Notes: generated from the sequence alone by a model not told the origin. 64,000 nt of DNA from Poa pratensis (GCA_947311845.1 CAMZMU010000071.1:19641399-19705398), one strand, 5' to 3'. Positions 34,768-47,461 are shown, counted from the first letter of the stretch. Made by a program: numbers and translations.

Positions 34768-35362
34768 GCACCGTCCTGGAGCAGAAGCCTCCTTACTTCG
34801 GCATGGCTGTTTGAGTGCAAAGATGGTGCCTTTCCGCAGCCGGCGATGTGAAGTGGTGTTGTCGTGTTCCTGTGCTTTGGTGGAGGCACAACCAACGGAC
34901 ATGGTGGTCTGATCCCACCCCTCTGGTGGCTGGCTGTTTTACGCAAGGGTTTGGTGCTCGCCGGTGTCGGCGTTGTCCGTTCCCGTCCCTCTGGTGGCTG
35001 GCCGTTTTACGCAAGTGTTCGGTGCTTGCCGCTGTCGTTGTTGAGGTCTCCGCTCGGTGTTGTGATACTCGGCATCCTCTTCCGTGCTCGACGTCTTTCG
35101 GAGGCTCTGGTCTTTCATCTCCCGCTTTCCTCTCCGATGTCAAGCTCTGTGCCATTTGTGGTGGTTTCTTCGCTGGTGGTCCGATCCTGCCTCTTGGCTG
35201 GTTGTTTTACGCAAGAATTTAGTGCTCGGCGTAGTGTAGTCTCCTTTCTTTTAGCTTGACCTTGCTCTGCTTTGTAGGAGGATCTCCTCAACATCATGTA
35301 TCGTGTGGCCGACTGACTTTATTAATTTAAAGCAGGGTTTTATAGACTTTTTTCTAAAAAAA

Positions 35363-35861
35363 TATCCTCCTGGAGACTTTGATGACGAAGGTATGCCGTC
35401 GGCGGCGATGTGCTCTGTCTGGATCGTACTCCCGCCGCCGCGATCAGTCGACAGTCGCAATGGCCGCGCTTCTGTACCAGATATTGGAAAGAAACAAACT
35501 GGAACGGAATTATCACGGGGGATATTGCGCTGTAGGTTATGGCCGAAACAACCAGGTCCGTTTATTTGGCTGGACCAGCCCACCGTGGCATCCCACTCCG
35601 TAATCACGGCCACGTCACCTAATCGGAGCGCACAAATGAGAATGGACCCGACTACACAGTGCCAGGGCATCCGTTTGCGCTACAGGGTGCCCCCCCAGTC
35701 TGAATCAGACACCATCCCGAAAATGGAAATATGGTCCCAGCGCGTACCAGAAAAGGAAAGGTGACCAGACCCAGGAATTCGTGATTCGCGCCCCGCGCAC
35801 GCGGACCGCGCCTTGCGCGGGATAGACCGGACACCAATCCCAGCTAGAAAACAAAATACAG
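35363..35861. other. Unassigned sequence between two LINEs
   Basis: A GC-balanced stretch with short open frames on both strands and no recognised motif. The last 20 bases (GCTAGAAAACAAAATACAGC) directly precede the poly-T of the minus-strand LINE and should be its target site. Confidence 0.4.
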
Positions 35862-35989
35862 CTTTTTAGATAAAGGGATTTTATTACTTAAATTTTTTAA
35901 GCATTACACCCGGCCTCTACATAGCTAGGATGCACACAGCCCCAAGTTCACAAGTACTCAAAGACAGAAACAAAAAAAAGCAAATTACA

Positions 35990-38900
35990 TATCATAATGA
36001 GAAATTGTAAAGCCGCCTAAAAGTGTGGTAGGTCGATCCGTAGCCTATGTGGCCATCCATGCTGGGAGAATAACTCCCTTGTCGTAGCCTCCAAACACAA
36101 CGCCACCTCCAAAAACAAATCTCGGTGCTCCACACGCTGTAGGGCCGACCATGCTCGTAGCGTTGCTGTGCACCGATAGATAACCTGCATAACAGAAGCA
36201 TTTTTATCGTTAAAAACCTTGTCATTTCTACATAGCCAGAGCGACCAAATAACGGCAATCGCTCCTACCCTACAAAAGAGTTTAAACCTAGGATCCACAC
36301 CGTTTAGCCAATTGCCAGAAATGTTTGCAACGCTACTCGGGGGTATAAGGTAGAACCTATTTGGATGGCTGACCATATAGACCTGGCAAACTCACACTGG
36401 AAGAATAGGTGTGTAATAGTCTCGTCATGCTGTCAGAAGACACACTTTTTACTTCCGTGCCAATTGCGTTTGGTAAGGTTATCTTTTGTAAGAATTACTC
36501 CTCGACGAAAATACCACGCAAACACCTTAGTCTTTAGCGGGATCTTCATCTTCCAAATTTTGTTATTATTATTAATATCGACTGGTATATGAGGTAGGAT
36601 TAACGCTCTATACATAGAATCAACCGAGAATTTACCATTCTTCGTGAGATTCCATTGAAATTTATCTGGACCGTCTGTCAAATGGATGGATTCCAAACGG
36701 ATAAGCAAGGCATTCCATGATGCTTGTCTTGTTCCAAATAAACTTTTCTGAACGATACATTTGGTGGGGAGGTACCCAACACCGTAGCGATCGTGTCGCT
36801 TTTGTTTCGCACAATATTATACAGAGCCGGATATTGTTCTCGGAGAGTGGAACGGCCTAGCCATTTATCCTCCCAAAAACGAATTTCCGATCCATCCCTA
36901 ATTGAGAAAGATCCTTGTGGGAAAAAGAACTTCTTCATAGCCATAAGGCCCGCCCAGAAGTGAGAGTCGCCAGGTTTCCAAAGAACCTGCGATGCTACTT
37001 GAGTGCCCACATACTTCCTCCTAAGGAGGGTTTGCCAAACTCCATCTTCAGAAAGGAGCTTGAAGAGCCATTTACCCAGCAAGGCTCTATTCTTTACCTC
37101 AAGGTCATGAACTCCGAGCCCTCCTTGGTCTTTAGGACACCAAACCACACTCCACTTAGTCAGCCGATATTTTTCTTCTCACTATCTCCTTGCCAAAAGA
37201 ATCTAGACCGAAATAATCCAATCGTTTTAAGACTCCTTTGGGAAGTTGGAAGAATGAAATCATATACAATACCATGTTCGTTAGTAATGAGTTTATGAGA
37301 ACCAATCTTCATCCCAGGGATAGGAGTTTGCCTTTCCAGCTATTTAGACGTATTTGAAGTCTCTCCTCCACCTTTTTCCATTCAGCATTTGTGAGTCTCC
37401 GATAATGGATCGGAATACCCAAATAGTTGATAGGAAATTGACCTTGCGTACAGCCGAAAAGTTCAGCATACAAGGCGGCGTTTTCTTGGGCTTCGCCAAA
37501 ACAAAACAATTCACTTTTATGGAAATTTATCTTAAGACCCGATAGTTGCTCGAACGCTAACAAAATCAACTTCAGGTTACGAGCTTTTTCGATGTCATGT
37601 TCCATAAAAAGAATTGTATCGTCGGCATATTGAATAATCGATAACCCATCGTCGACTAGATGTGGAATGGCTCCTTCAATTTGGCCCTCAGACTTAGCGC
37701 GTTCGATCAAGATAGCCAACATATCCGCCACTATATTAAATAGTATTGGTGATAATGGGTCACCTTGTCTAAGGCCTTTTTTGGTTTGAAAGTATTTGCC
37801 AGTGTCATCATTGACTTTAATGGCTACACTTCCTCCCGAAACAAAGCTATTTATTAACGCACACACTTATTAGAAAAACCTTTCATTCTGAGAGTCTGCT
37901 GAAGGAACGACCAATTGACTTTATCATAAGCTTCTCAAAATCGATTTTAAGAATTACCCCATTCAGCTTTTTCCTATGTAGTTCGTGAACTGTTTCATGT
38001 AGGATTGCCACCCCATTTAGGATGTTCCGTCCTTGCATGAACGCAGTCTGTGACGGACGAACCATGATCTGCCACACTGTTCAGTCGAATCGTAGTTACT
38101 TTGGTAAATATTTTAAAACTAACATTAAGAAGGCATATAGGTCTGAATTGTTGAATCCTTTCTGCCTCATTAACCTTAGATAATAAAATTATCTCACCAA
38201 AATTTAGACGAAACAATTCTAATTGCCCATTGTGAAGACAGGCCAACAGTTGAAGTAGATCAGACTTAATAACATCCCAGAAGTTCTGGTAGAACTCAGC
38301 TAGGAAACCATCAGGTCCAGGTGCTTTATTGTGTTTCATTTGGAAAACCCCATTCTCACCTCATCCTCTGAGTAGAGGTCAGTAAGTAGACTATTTTCCT
38401 CATCTAAAACCTGGGGTATATCATCTGTTCTAGACTCATCCAGTGTGAAGTTTCCTTCCTCTGGGGCTCCAAACAGGCCTTTATAGTAGTTAGTAATATA
38501 CGACTTGAGTTGTTCGTGGCCCTCAATCGTTCGTCATCCTGGACAAGAGAATGAATATGCTTTTTCCTGTGTCTGTCATTGGCAATACTATGAAAATAGC
38601 GAGTATTCGAGTCCCCTTCAAGGATAAATTGGGCTTTGGAACGTTGATACCATTTTACTCCTCCTCACGCAGTAATTTTGCTATCTGTGCATTAGATTGG
38701 CTCTTTAACTCAATCTCTTGCGTGGATAACAGACGAACTTCTGCTAATGCCTCTAGGGCATCAATTATGCAGGATAGTCGTATCTTTTCTTTTTTAAGTA
38801 AACCAGTAGTATGACGAGCCCAACCAACTAGGTGTGTGCGTAGGGCACGAATCTTGTTATTCCACCTTTGGATCGGCGTCTCACCAGCAACCGGTCTTTC

Positions 38901-39693
38901 CCAAATTCTTTTGACCAACTCATGGAAACCCTCCCGATGCAACCATCCAAGTTCAAACTTGAAACGCGGTTTACACGGTGGTCTAGGCATACCAGTGGTC
39001 AAAAGAATGGGAGCATGGTCCGACAATCCCTCAATATGTTCTAGAGCCCGTACCGACACCGGTGGGAACCTAGATTCCCAATCAGTATCCATCAGTACAT
39101 GGTCTAATTTTTCGTATGTGGGCTTTGGGAGAGAATTAGCCCAAGTGAACTGTCTCCCTACCATTGAAATCTCTCTTAAGTTCAAGCTGTCAATGACTGC
39201 ATTGAACAAAAGAGGCCAACGGTTGTCGAACCGACCCCTACTTTTCTCAAATGGATAACGAAGCAAGTTGAAATCCCCACCAATGATAAAAGGGTGTGGG
39301 TTATCTTTTGCCAAGTTTACCATCTTACAGAGAAAAGACGTCTTAGCCACCTCCTGTGCCAGACCATACACGGCAACAAGACTCCAAATGAAATTGTCTG
39401 ATTTATTACGGATGGAATCTTTATATGAAAATCACCATCCGAAACATCCAACACTTCCATGGTATCAGTCCCGATGACTAGTAAAATGCCCCAGAGCGGC
39501 CATGGGGAGGACGAGAGTACCAATCAAAATCTATACCGCCCGAAAGTCGGTTCAATAGAGTTTGCGAGAACTCACGCCTTCCCGTCTCAGAAATAGCTAA
39601 GAAATCCAAATTATGATCCCGAATGCAACCAGCAAAGTGCAAATGTTTAGCCAAGTCACCAAGACCTCTGCTATTTGCGAACATGCCATCCAT
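35990..39693 (-). pseudogene. LINE ORF2: endonuclease, reverse transcriptase, zf-RVT
   Basis: From ATG 39693: SRGLGDLAKHLHFAGCIRDH opens the apurinic-like endonuclease; its core IIGGDFNLLRYPFEKS and GLSDHAPILL lies in the frame 39371-38655. Reverse transcriptase motifs follow: NKAPGPDGFLAEFYQ (38339 on), QTAFMQGRNILNG, ILKIDFEK, KKGLRQGDPLSPILFN, and the catalytic IIQYADDTILFM in the frame 37866-37309. WCPKDQGGLGVHDLEVKN and the zf-RVT region (36376-36017) complete the order. At least six frame changes or stops interrupt it. In an active element this protein nicks target DNA and primes reverse transcription. Confidence 0.88.
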
Positions 39694-39699
39694 TGGGAA

Positions 39700-42250
39700 A
39701 CTGTGGGGGATTTGGATAACTTTGCCTGTTTCCGAGACAATTTGTTGGAGGAAGATTTTGATTTCCGACCGGATGCTTTTAACTCATACAATGAGCACAA
39801 ACCGTCATCATCCAGACCAACCTCCGACACTTCACCAATTAGATGAGAAAGAAGCTAACCATCTGATGTGGCATTCACTTCTTCTTCATCCAAACAGGTG
39901 GATGTCAACCCAGTCGAAGCTTTAGAAATAACCGTTAGACGGTCAAATTCCATATGCCTCAAGACATTAGTTGAAACATCTATTTGTTTTTTACTACTAC
40001 CAAGATTAACTCCTACACTAGAAAGCTTTGAATGAATTGAATTTGAAGAAAAAGAAAGAAAAGACTTTGAACTCATATCCGTACCTAGGTAGTCCAAGTT
40101 GCGTGTAGCTTTGCGGCGCATGGCCTTCTTCAACGAATCTTCATCTGTCACAGACGCCCCCGTCCACAAACACCCTGAACCTCACACTACGACGGGTCGG
40201 AGTGACCCCAACAGCAGAAGTCGTCACAGTGGGTGGGGGTGTACATGGCGTGACGGAGCCTCCATCCGTGGACGCTGCCTCAGACGAAGCGGGCAACTGG
40301 GTCGGCAGTGGTGAAGTAGCAGCCGACCCAGCTGCCTCAATAGCCTCTCTCGGTGAAGTGCGAGACAGGGTGGTCATAGTCGTAGTCGAGACCACCTCCG
40401 TCACGCGGCCGCAACGTGTGGGCCATCCTGGGGGGTCTGAGATGGAGTAGAAACCCCCCTGATGACCAACCCAGCTGCCGCATCCTCCTGGAATGTCGCG
40501 CTCCCATCCGCACGTAGACCGGTCGAGGCAGCGAACTGCGCCTCCAGGCCTAGTCCCGTAGCGGTCGAAGTAGGCCGTGGTCCAAGGCCCGACCCGGCCT
40601 CCACTGTCGGCAGCAGGATGGGCGAGGCCAACCTCGGCCCGCTCGCTCCCCGCATGATGCCGGTGCGCGGTCGGTAGCCGCGTGCCGCCCGTCCGGCCCA
40701 GCAGGGCGCCCAAGCTCGTCTCCAGCGACATGCTGAAAAGCACCAGGTGCAGGAGAATCAGGGGCCGATGTCGCAGCAACATCTGTACACAGCAACCCCG
40801 GAGAAACACGTCGTATCCTCGTAACAATCTCAACACCACGTGGAGTTTGTGGATTAGCATTATACGGAGTTATTGCCACAATACTGTGTTGCATAGGAAC
40901 ATGTGCAGAATCCACTGACTTTCCAACATTAGTCGCACCAGAGGGAGCATTGGTGTCAACATCCATGCTGGTAATGTGAGACCTGGACATAGCCGCATTG
41001 TCCATGGGACCGTCGAAACCCTCCTCAGCTCCACCCTGCTCGTCATCGGCATCATCACCCTTGTGACGCCAAAATTAACGGACAAAGTCTGCATCAGGAA
41101 CAAAATCCGCTGGCTCACGGCGGAGGATGAAAGCAAACTCCTTCAGCTTAACCACAGAGGCTGCCCCAACATACGGACCATGCTCGTCTTCCTGCTTATC
41201 AAGTGGCTTGGAGCAGGGCATCCCTACCAGAATCCGCACGATGCCCCGGCTCCTCAGAGTGACCAGATCTACGTCCAGTGTAGTCCCAATAAGAGAACTA
41301 ACAACCCAAATACCAAGACAGTGCCTGACTGGGTACGGAACACTCTGAACATGGACCCAAACCTGCTCCAGCACCCTCCTAGGGGGAACATCCTGCGTCT
41401 TCCATATCGAGATGTTAGCCTGAGACTTGAAAGATGGGATATTCATCTGGAGACTATCCATCCGCTGAAGATCCTCCATGGAAGGAAATCCAATCAGAAA
41501 GCCATCAGCACCATGGGGTAGAGCCTCCCAAGTCCACGAAGAGCCCGAGGAACACATCCTAGACAGCAAACTCTGAATGGCTGTCGCGGGCACCGCTTCA
41601 CCCACAATCTTCACCAGTGCAGTAGGTGAGCTCACAGGTGCCAAGTGTGCCTTGTACACACTATTAGGAAGCTGCATAAAAATTGTATCATCTGTACCAT
41701 AACCAGCAATAAACGCCTTGGGCTTCAGAAGCCTAAGAGTGGGACACCTGATGGTTGGGCGTGCCCCGTTGTCGCATACAAGGCAATAGTGCTTCACCGG
41801 ACACCCTTTGGCAGAATGTGTATCAACTGCGCATTTCCAGCATTTAGTACCTTTCTTTGCCTTGCCACTGCCCGCACCCTTAGACCCCTCCTGAGCACCG
41901 GGATCACCAAGTATCGGAGCATCCTCCCCAAAAGCAACCACAGGAACAACCGAGGTACCGGTCGGCCCAGAAGGTGGCACAAACATGGGCTGACCCGGCA
42001 GCGGACACGGCGGAGGTGCATAGAACTGCTGCTGCAAAGCGGGCTGCTGCTGCTGTGCAAGAGGCGGCATCAACGGCTGATTCCCCTGCTGGAACTGAGG
42101 CTGGAACGCAGCCTGCTGAACACCCTTCTTCTTCTTCCTCTTGGGTCGCGGCGCCTGACCCGCTGGTTGAGCTGCCGAGGGGAACTGTTGTTGTTGCGCC
42201 AGGTGGATCCCAGGCAACTCTACCTGCTATCCTACTCTTGCTTTCCATCT
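39700..42250 (-). pseudogene. LINE ORF1: RNA-binding protein with zinc knuckle
   Basis: An N-terminal Gln/Pro-rich segment (AQQQQPALQQQF) with KKKKKG is followed by a CCHC-like cluster (CWKC, HSAKGCPVKHYCLVC), then an RRM/DUF4283-like region (LVKIVGEAVPATAIQ, DGFLIGFPSMEDLQRM, VWVHVQSVPYP). The long middle is low-complexity and frameshifted. The C-terminus, SLKKAMRRKATRNLD ... VLRHMEFDRLTV ... DEEEVNATSDG, is typical of wheat LINE ORF1. The product would coat LINE RNA. Several frame changes make it non-functional. Confidence 0.75.
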
Positions 42251-42420
42251 TCTTTCAGCAGCCGCTAGGGAGATTTTTACTTCAGCTCGATGGAAATCTC
42301 AGAGGAAACATAGATTACAGCCAGAATAATCATCGCAGCAAACACAAAATTTACCCAACTAGGAGAATCAATCCTGCTGTAGAGTGACACCCGACGCCAC
42401 ACCACCTAGATCCATTAGCT

Positions 42421-43205
42421 AGAACTCGAGGAAAACCTCCACGTGAGCAAACATTGTTGTTTTCTCAAGATTGTATATGTAAGAAATACCAGGAAATACT
42501 GTGAGTTTTGAGATGTAATTAAGTTCATGAAAACACACATAGATCAGGCAAAACACAAATAGATCAAGAAAAACACACGCACTGGGAGTTTTTCAGATGT
42601 AATTAAGTTAAGGAAACCACAAATTGGTTCAGGAAACCAGAAATTGCTGGTAGTTCATGAAAAGCTACAGCAAAAACAGTGCTGGTAGTTCAGGAAACCA
42701 CAAATTGCTGGGAGTTCAAGGAAATTAAAGATTCTGAGTATTTTTTTATGCCATTGGAATTTTGTAACAGTAAAAAAGCAGGGGAGATGTAGTTTTTTCA
42801 CAAAACTCCTTTTAAAGATCCAAAACTGCAGTTTTCGTTGGAGTTTTAGCATGTGCCACTTGAATCCATGTTTGTACAGGAAACTAACTGGGATGCTTCT
42901 CTTGCTGTGCATGAACTACTTTTCTCTCTTTAAGTGTAGAACTTCACCATGAAGTGTTGACCGTAAGAAAATGGAAAAAATATCAAGTAAAAAATGTAGG
43001 AAAACTTCTATTTAAAAATGAAGAAAACATGGAAATAAGAATATACAGAAAAGTACATTTGTAATAAGTAGCAAAATCTTTTACTAAAAGTTGATCTTTT
43101 TCTCTTAGATATGGACATGGACTTTGTGGCTAGTGTATTGACCTGAACATTGCAGTTGTAGATGATGATATACAACATATTGTGAATGATGAAGGTGAAG
43201 GTGTG
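42421..43205. other. Left flank of the Tat-like retrotransposon
   Basis: AT-rich sequence with interspersed AAAACACA(C/A)ATAGATCA and GG(T/A)AGTTCA(T/G)GAAA repeats (42480-42725). It continues in style across the retrotransposon at 52245 on, consistent with one interrupted older locus. No gene is recognised. Confidence 0.4.
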
Positions 43206-43700
43206 TGACGTGGGACTACCCTTCGGGTGCCCCACCATGAACATACCTGGTGCACGTACAAGCTAAGTCCCATGGGCAGGCCTGCCAGCAATCCACAATC
43301 GAGGCCCACAAGGAGGGCCCCAGAAGGCGGCGTACACCCCAAGACAAGTAGAGCCCGAGTCGGTAGAGACCTACCTTACCTGTAAACCTAATCGGTAGCG
43401 AATCCCCGAGACCCAGCCTCCTATATAAAGGCTGGGAGGGCCGCCGATCGAGATCACGCAATATTCATACCGCCAAAGCCCTAGCGGGATCGCATCTCGC
43501 CGGGACGCCATTGTAGCTCCTTTGTACACCTCATACATCAATACCAGACAAGCAGGAAGTAGGGTGTTACCCTCGGAGGGCCTGAACCTGGGTAAATCTT
43601 GCTTGTCAGCCGACGATACTACCGACGCTACCATTTCTCTCCCCTTTAATCTCAACCCTAGGTACCGAACCATGGGATTTGATGTGTTAACACCACGTCA
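43206..43700 (+). repeat. 5' LTR of the Tat-like element
   Basis: The LTR starts TGACGTGGGACTACC and ends AACACCACGTCA. A promoter-like CCTATATAAAGGCTGGG lies near 43420. It differs from the 3' LTR by few substitutions and one short indel (GACGCTACC present only here), which suggests a fairly recent insertion. Confidence 0.88.
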
Positions 43701-43719
43701 ATTGGCGCCGTCTGTGGGA
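43701..43719 (+). promoter_or_regulatory. Primer-binding site region
   Basis: ATTGGCGCCGTCTGTGGGA directly follows the LTR. The same string (ACTGGCGCCGTCTGTGGG, minus strand) follows the inverted LTR at 46793, so it is a conserved tRNA-primer site of this group. Confidence 0.7.
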
Positions 43720-44730
43720 AAGACTAGCGTTGGGTCCGCGGTGTCGGCGGCTCCATCAGCAAACGGCAACTCGCCGACTTCATCGCCAAACGGCAACTCG
43801 CTAGCTCCATCGATCGTCAAGCCGATGTACTTCGGTTCCTTCGGGTTTGACCTGCACTCGCCGGTCACTCGCCCGGTGTTCGCGGACCTCCACTCAGGTG
43901 CAGATCTGACCTTTGGTACCTTCGATTTCCATGTTAGTCATTAGGGAACGCATAACTTGACGGACCAGCGTCAACTCGCGGCGATCACACCCGCATCTCC
44001 ATCGGCCGCGTCGGCACCGACCGTGGCTGCGTCGCAACGTCTCCATCAATCGCGCCATCTTCGCCGGCGCCTTCGTCACCCTCGACTACATCGACCGCAA
44101 ATTTCGCGCCGTCTTCGGTCGCGGGAGCCGCATCTGCATCAACTGCTTCACCAAGCTCTGCATCAGCATCCCTTGACTCTTACGGCGAGGTCGAAGAGGA
44201 AATCGAGTCCGCTCACGAGTATGACGGCAACGAACCTCGCATACTGTTCGACGTCTACGTCGACTCCGATACCTCCACCGACAACTGCAGTGATGGCGAC
44301 CGAGGCAAAATCTCGCACGCCATCCCCTTCCAGGTCTGCATGGCTCTGGGGAACAACAGGACGGATCCCGAAACATCTGAGACTACCGCCCGCCGCAACG
44401 CGCCGACCTACCCGATGACAGTAACCATGCCGGATGGGAGGAAGACACTCATCATCACACAGAGGCGGCAGCTAAAGCAAACAAAGCCATCAGGGAGTGC
44501 ACCATGATGCCTGAGGACTCGACACGCGAGGAGATCATCAGGGAGTGCACCATGATGCCTGAGGACTCGACACGCGAGGAGATCGCGATGCACCAATAAC
44601 TCCTCTGGCAGGAAAATCTTTGACTGAAGAACTACCAGGCGACGCTCGATGAGCGCAAGAGGCAAGCTAGCGCGTCGAGTGCACGGAGGGCGCTGCTATC
44701 CATCCACTCCACGGGAAATACAGACCTCTT
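43720..44730 (+). pseudogene. gag leader/N-terminal part of the Tat-like element
   Basis: The frames hold GADLTFGTFDFHV near 43895-43940, an Ala/Ser/Thr-rich stretch, then DSYGEVEEEIESAHEYDG and YPMTVTMPDGRKTLIIT, then a helical region ending ASASSARRALLS. These match, piece by piece, the inverted relative at 44731-46792 (YPMEVTMPDKVTTLVIT; ELADASSARWAA). Stops and frameshifts interrupt it, and 44485-44584 holds a 54-bp tandem duplication (core GGGAGTGCACCATGATGCCT). The gag core and everything after it are lost at about 44730. Confidence 0.65.
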
Positions 44731-46792
44731 GAAGGTCGTGTCGGATGAAACCACGAACGAAGGCGTCCATTGCTCTATCTTCTGAAACGACTCTGACGGA
44801 GTTGCGCATGAGGGTCCAGCGCTGGATGTATGAGCGCAGCGTCTCGTCCTTTCACTACCTGCAGCCTTGCAGTTCAGCAAACGTCGCGGGTCTCGAGTAT
44901 GTTCCGAGGAAGTTCCTGATGAAGGCCTCCTCGAATTGGTCCCAGGAGTCGAAGGAGTTACGAGGTAAGTTCTGCAGCCAAGTACGTGCGGAGCCCAGGA
45001 GCATGAGCTGTACGTATTGCATCGCCGTTGTTGTGGTTCCCTCTTGACAGTTGACTGCTATAAGGTAATCATCGAGCCAGAGCTTCGGGTCCTGTGAACT
45101 ATCGAACTTGACGGCCTCGGCTGTGAGCTTGAAGCCTCGAGGCATCCTGGAGTCACGGATGCGGAGACTGAAACAGGGAACACCGCAGGGCTCATAGTCA
45201 CCTTCTGAGTAGAGTTCTTGACCCGGGATGGTGACAGGTCGCTTGGAGCGGCTGCGGTCGACCTGCCGCTGCGTAATGACGTTGCACGCATCTTCCCCGT
45301 CCTGCAAGTGTCGGGTGGGCCGATTTTCATGCGCTGTGCGTTCTCGGTTGCGTCGGTCTCGATCTTCATGTGCTTGGTTTGTTGCTGCAGGCGGGTTCTA
45401 TGTGATCAGCGCCTCTTCCGCCAGGTGAAGCGCTTTGATTTGTTGCCTGTGCAGGCCGGCGTGAGGGTCGCCCTCCGGAGGTTGTGTTGCTCTCAGGTAC
45501 GTGCCTATTGATAGGAGAGCTCCAGCGGTTGTTTTGGCGTAGGTATCCCGTCTGCGTCTTCCGTCACGAAGGATGACTTGAGATTGCGGGTGCTCCCCGC
45601 TCGCTCTGCGTCTGTCATCAGGCGAACGCGCGATCGATGGCGCCTGTTTTCTTGCGTGACGGTAGGTCCTGAGGACGAGAATGAATAGGCTGCCCACCGG
45701 GCACTCGACGCGTCAGCGAGTTCTTTGCGCCGGGCCAGCTCAGCTTTTTCTTGTAGCAACTTCTCGTTTTCCTTCCACACCAGGTATTGGAATGTCATCA
45801 TCTCCTCTCGGGTCGCCTCTGGAGGAGGGAAAGTGCAGTCCAGGACGTGCTTCAGGGCTTAGATTCCCATCTCCCTGGTGATCACCAGGGTTGTAACTTT
45901 GTCCGGCATTGTGACCTCCATCGGATATACAGGTTCCTCGCGGCGGGTGCTGCCTCCGGGGTCTCTGTTGTCTCTGTTTGGGGTTGCGCCCACCATGAAA
46001 ACTTGCACAGGGTAAGACTGCGCGGTCGAGTACGCGTTGCTGCTGCTGCTCTCGTCGGAGCTGTCCTCGGAGCCGAAGATGGAGGCGACATGATAGATGC
46101 CGCAGTCGGTGCAGAACTCTTCCTGCTGGGCCTTGCCAAACACGGCGGTTAATGGTGATGCGGACGCCGGAGTCGATGGAGACGCGGGCGACGAAGGTGA
46201 TGTAGTTGATGCGGATGCAATCTCCGCAGTCAATGAAGGCGCGGGTGTTGCTGCCGAAGCAGGCTTGATCTCCATAGTCTATGGAGATGTGGTCGAAGCA
46301 GCCGTTGTAGATGCGATCTCCGTAGTCGACGAAGACGCGGGTGAGGTAGTCGACGCAGGCGCGATCTCCGTAGTCAACGAAGGTCCGGTCGAAGTAGTCG
46401 AAGCAGATGCGATCTCCGTAGTCGACGAAGATGCGGGTGATGTAGTCGACGCAGGCACGATCTCTGTAGTCGACGAAGACGCGGTCGAGGTAGTCGAAGC
46501 AGATGCGATCTCCGTAGTCGACGAAGACGCGAGTCCCACGGCTGGCGAGGGCGCGAGGTTGGAGAGTCGAAATGTCCCCCACTTGTTCACATGGAATTGC
46601 ATGCTACCAAAAGTAAGGCACATACCTCCGTAGAGATCGGCGTACATCGATCGGTGGGCCGGCGGGTGGGGGTCGAATTCGAAGGAGCCGAAGCAGATCG
46701 GCTACTCGATTGTCGGTGCCTCGGTCGTCATGGAGGATGGAGCCGGTGCAACCATGATTCCAGCACTTTTCTTTCCCACAGACGGCGCCAGT
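44731..46792 (-). pseudogene. Inverted gag fragment of a related gypsy element
   Basis: On the minus strand, from the primer site at 46790 downward: a gag leader (CLTFGSMQFHV), a Ser/Thr repeat, YPMEVTMPDKV, and finally a Retrotrans_gag core at 45307-44855 (DPKLWLDDYLIAVNC, QYVQLMLLGSARTWLQNLP, SWDQFEEAFIRNFLGTY), running on to YIQRWTLMRNSV and ending near 44731 at the junction with plus-strand gag. Several stops lie between blocks. Orientation is opposite to the surrounding element. Confidence 0.7.
46150..46560. repeat. Tandem repeat GTAGTCGACGAAGAYGCGG...
   Basis: Imperfect units of about 30 and 60 bp built on GATCTCCGTAGTCGACGAAG and AGTCGACGCAGGC repeat about ten times. On the minus strand they encode a Ser/Thr repeat (ASSSTTEIASASTTS) in the gag-leader frame and, in another frame, an Arg/Asp/Tyr repeat (VFVDYGDRICFDY). 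The second is probably a shadow. Confidence 0.7.
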
Positions 46793-47225
46793 TGACGTGG
46801 GGTGGCCACGGCAAGTCCCAGGGTCGAGTACCCCAGGTTGATTGAGAAGGGGAGAGATGAAGTTCTGGTAGTTACCACGGCTGACAAGCATGGCGATTTA
46901 CCCAGGTTCAGGCTCCCAAAGGATAACGGCCTATTTCCTGCTTGTCTGGTATTGATGATCAGAGGGATCCTAGCGAGGTATCGATCTCGCTAGGGTTTTG
47001 GTGGTGGAATAATAGCGTACCCTAGATCGGCGGCCCTCCCAGCTTTTATATTAGAGGCTGGGTCTCGGGAGTTCGCAACCGATTAGGTTTACAGGTAAGG
47101 TAGGTCTCTACCGACATAAGCTTCGCCTGCCTTGGGGCGAGTGTTGTCTCCTAGTAGGCCACCTGCTGGGCCCTAGTCCTTGCGTGCACCAGGTATTGGG
47201 ACACCCGATAGGTAGGCCCACGTCA
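46793..47225 (-). repeat. Inverted LTR of the related gypsy element
   Basis: Read on the minus strand it starts TGACGTGGGCCTACC and ends GGCCACCCCACGTCA, followed by ACTGGCGCCGTCTGTGGG. It shares blocks with the outer LTRs (GAGACCTACCTTACCTGTAA, ATCAATACCAGACAAGCAGG, GCCTGAACCTGGGTAAATC) but is clearly diverged and shorter (433 against 495 bp). It has no partner LTR. Confidence 0.8.
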
Positions 47226-47461
47226 AAGGGCCAGCTGACGCACCGGGTGTTCCAGGCTACACAAAAACAACTCAAGAAGTGAGAACGTGGAATCAAAAAC
47301 AACCTCCGTTCCAGTAGACTCGAACGCTGTTCGCTTCAGAAGGACAGTCATAATGCAATGAAACACAAGTAAGCTTATATTAGCAAAAGCCCCATATGGC
47401 ATCAAGGTTCATTACAAACATACTAAGAAGAACGCCCCATGCGGAATCAAGACCCTGACAT

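Larger units (their letters stand above)
32330..35362 (+). mobile_element. 3' region of a LINE (5'-truncated), interrupted by another insertion
   Basis: Typical grass LINE 3' sequence: a GC-rich untranslated region ending GTGTGGCCGACTGACTTTAT, TAATTTAAAGC and an A-rich tail near 35350-35362. Three copies of TGGCTG(G/T)(C/T)(T/C)GTTTTACGCAAG occur at 34928-34948, 34996-35016 and 35198-35216. The same type of sequence continues on the other side of the element at 33183-34767, so that element inserted into this LINE. No open reading frame of reverse transcriptase remains. The left boundary is uncertain. Confidence 0.5.
35862..42420 (-). mobile_element. L1-type LINE, nearly full length, decayed
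   Basis: On the minus strand the order is ORF1 with a zinc knuckle, ORF2 endonuclease, reverse transcriptase, zf-RVT, and a 3' end GTAGAGGCCGGGTGTAATGC followed by an A-rich tail at 35862-35900. The length, about 6.5 kb, fits a complete grass L1 element. Both ORFs carry frameshifts. The 5' end near 42420 is approximate and no convincing target duplication was found. Confidence 0.85.

Noticed and set aside
35839..42428. AGCTAGAA as target duplication of the LINE
   Set aside because: The left copy does not adjoin the poly-T, and the 5' boundary is uncertain; the match may be chance.
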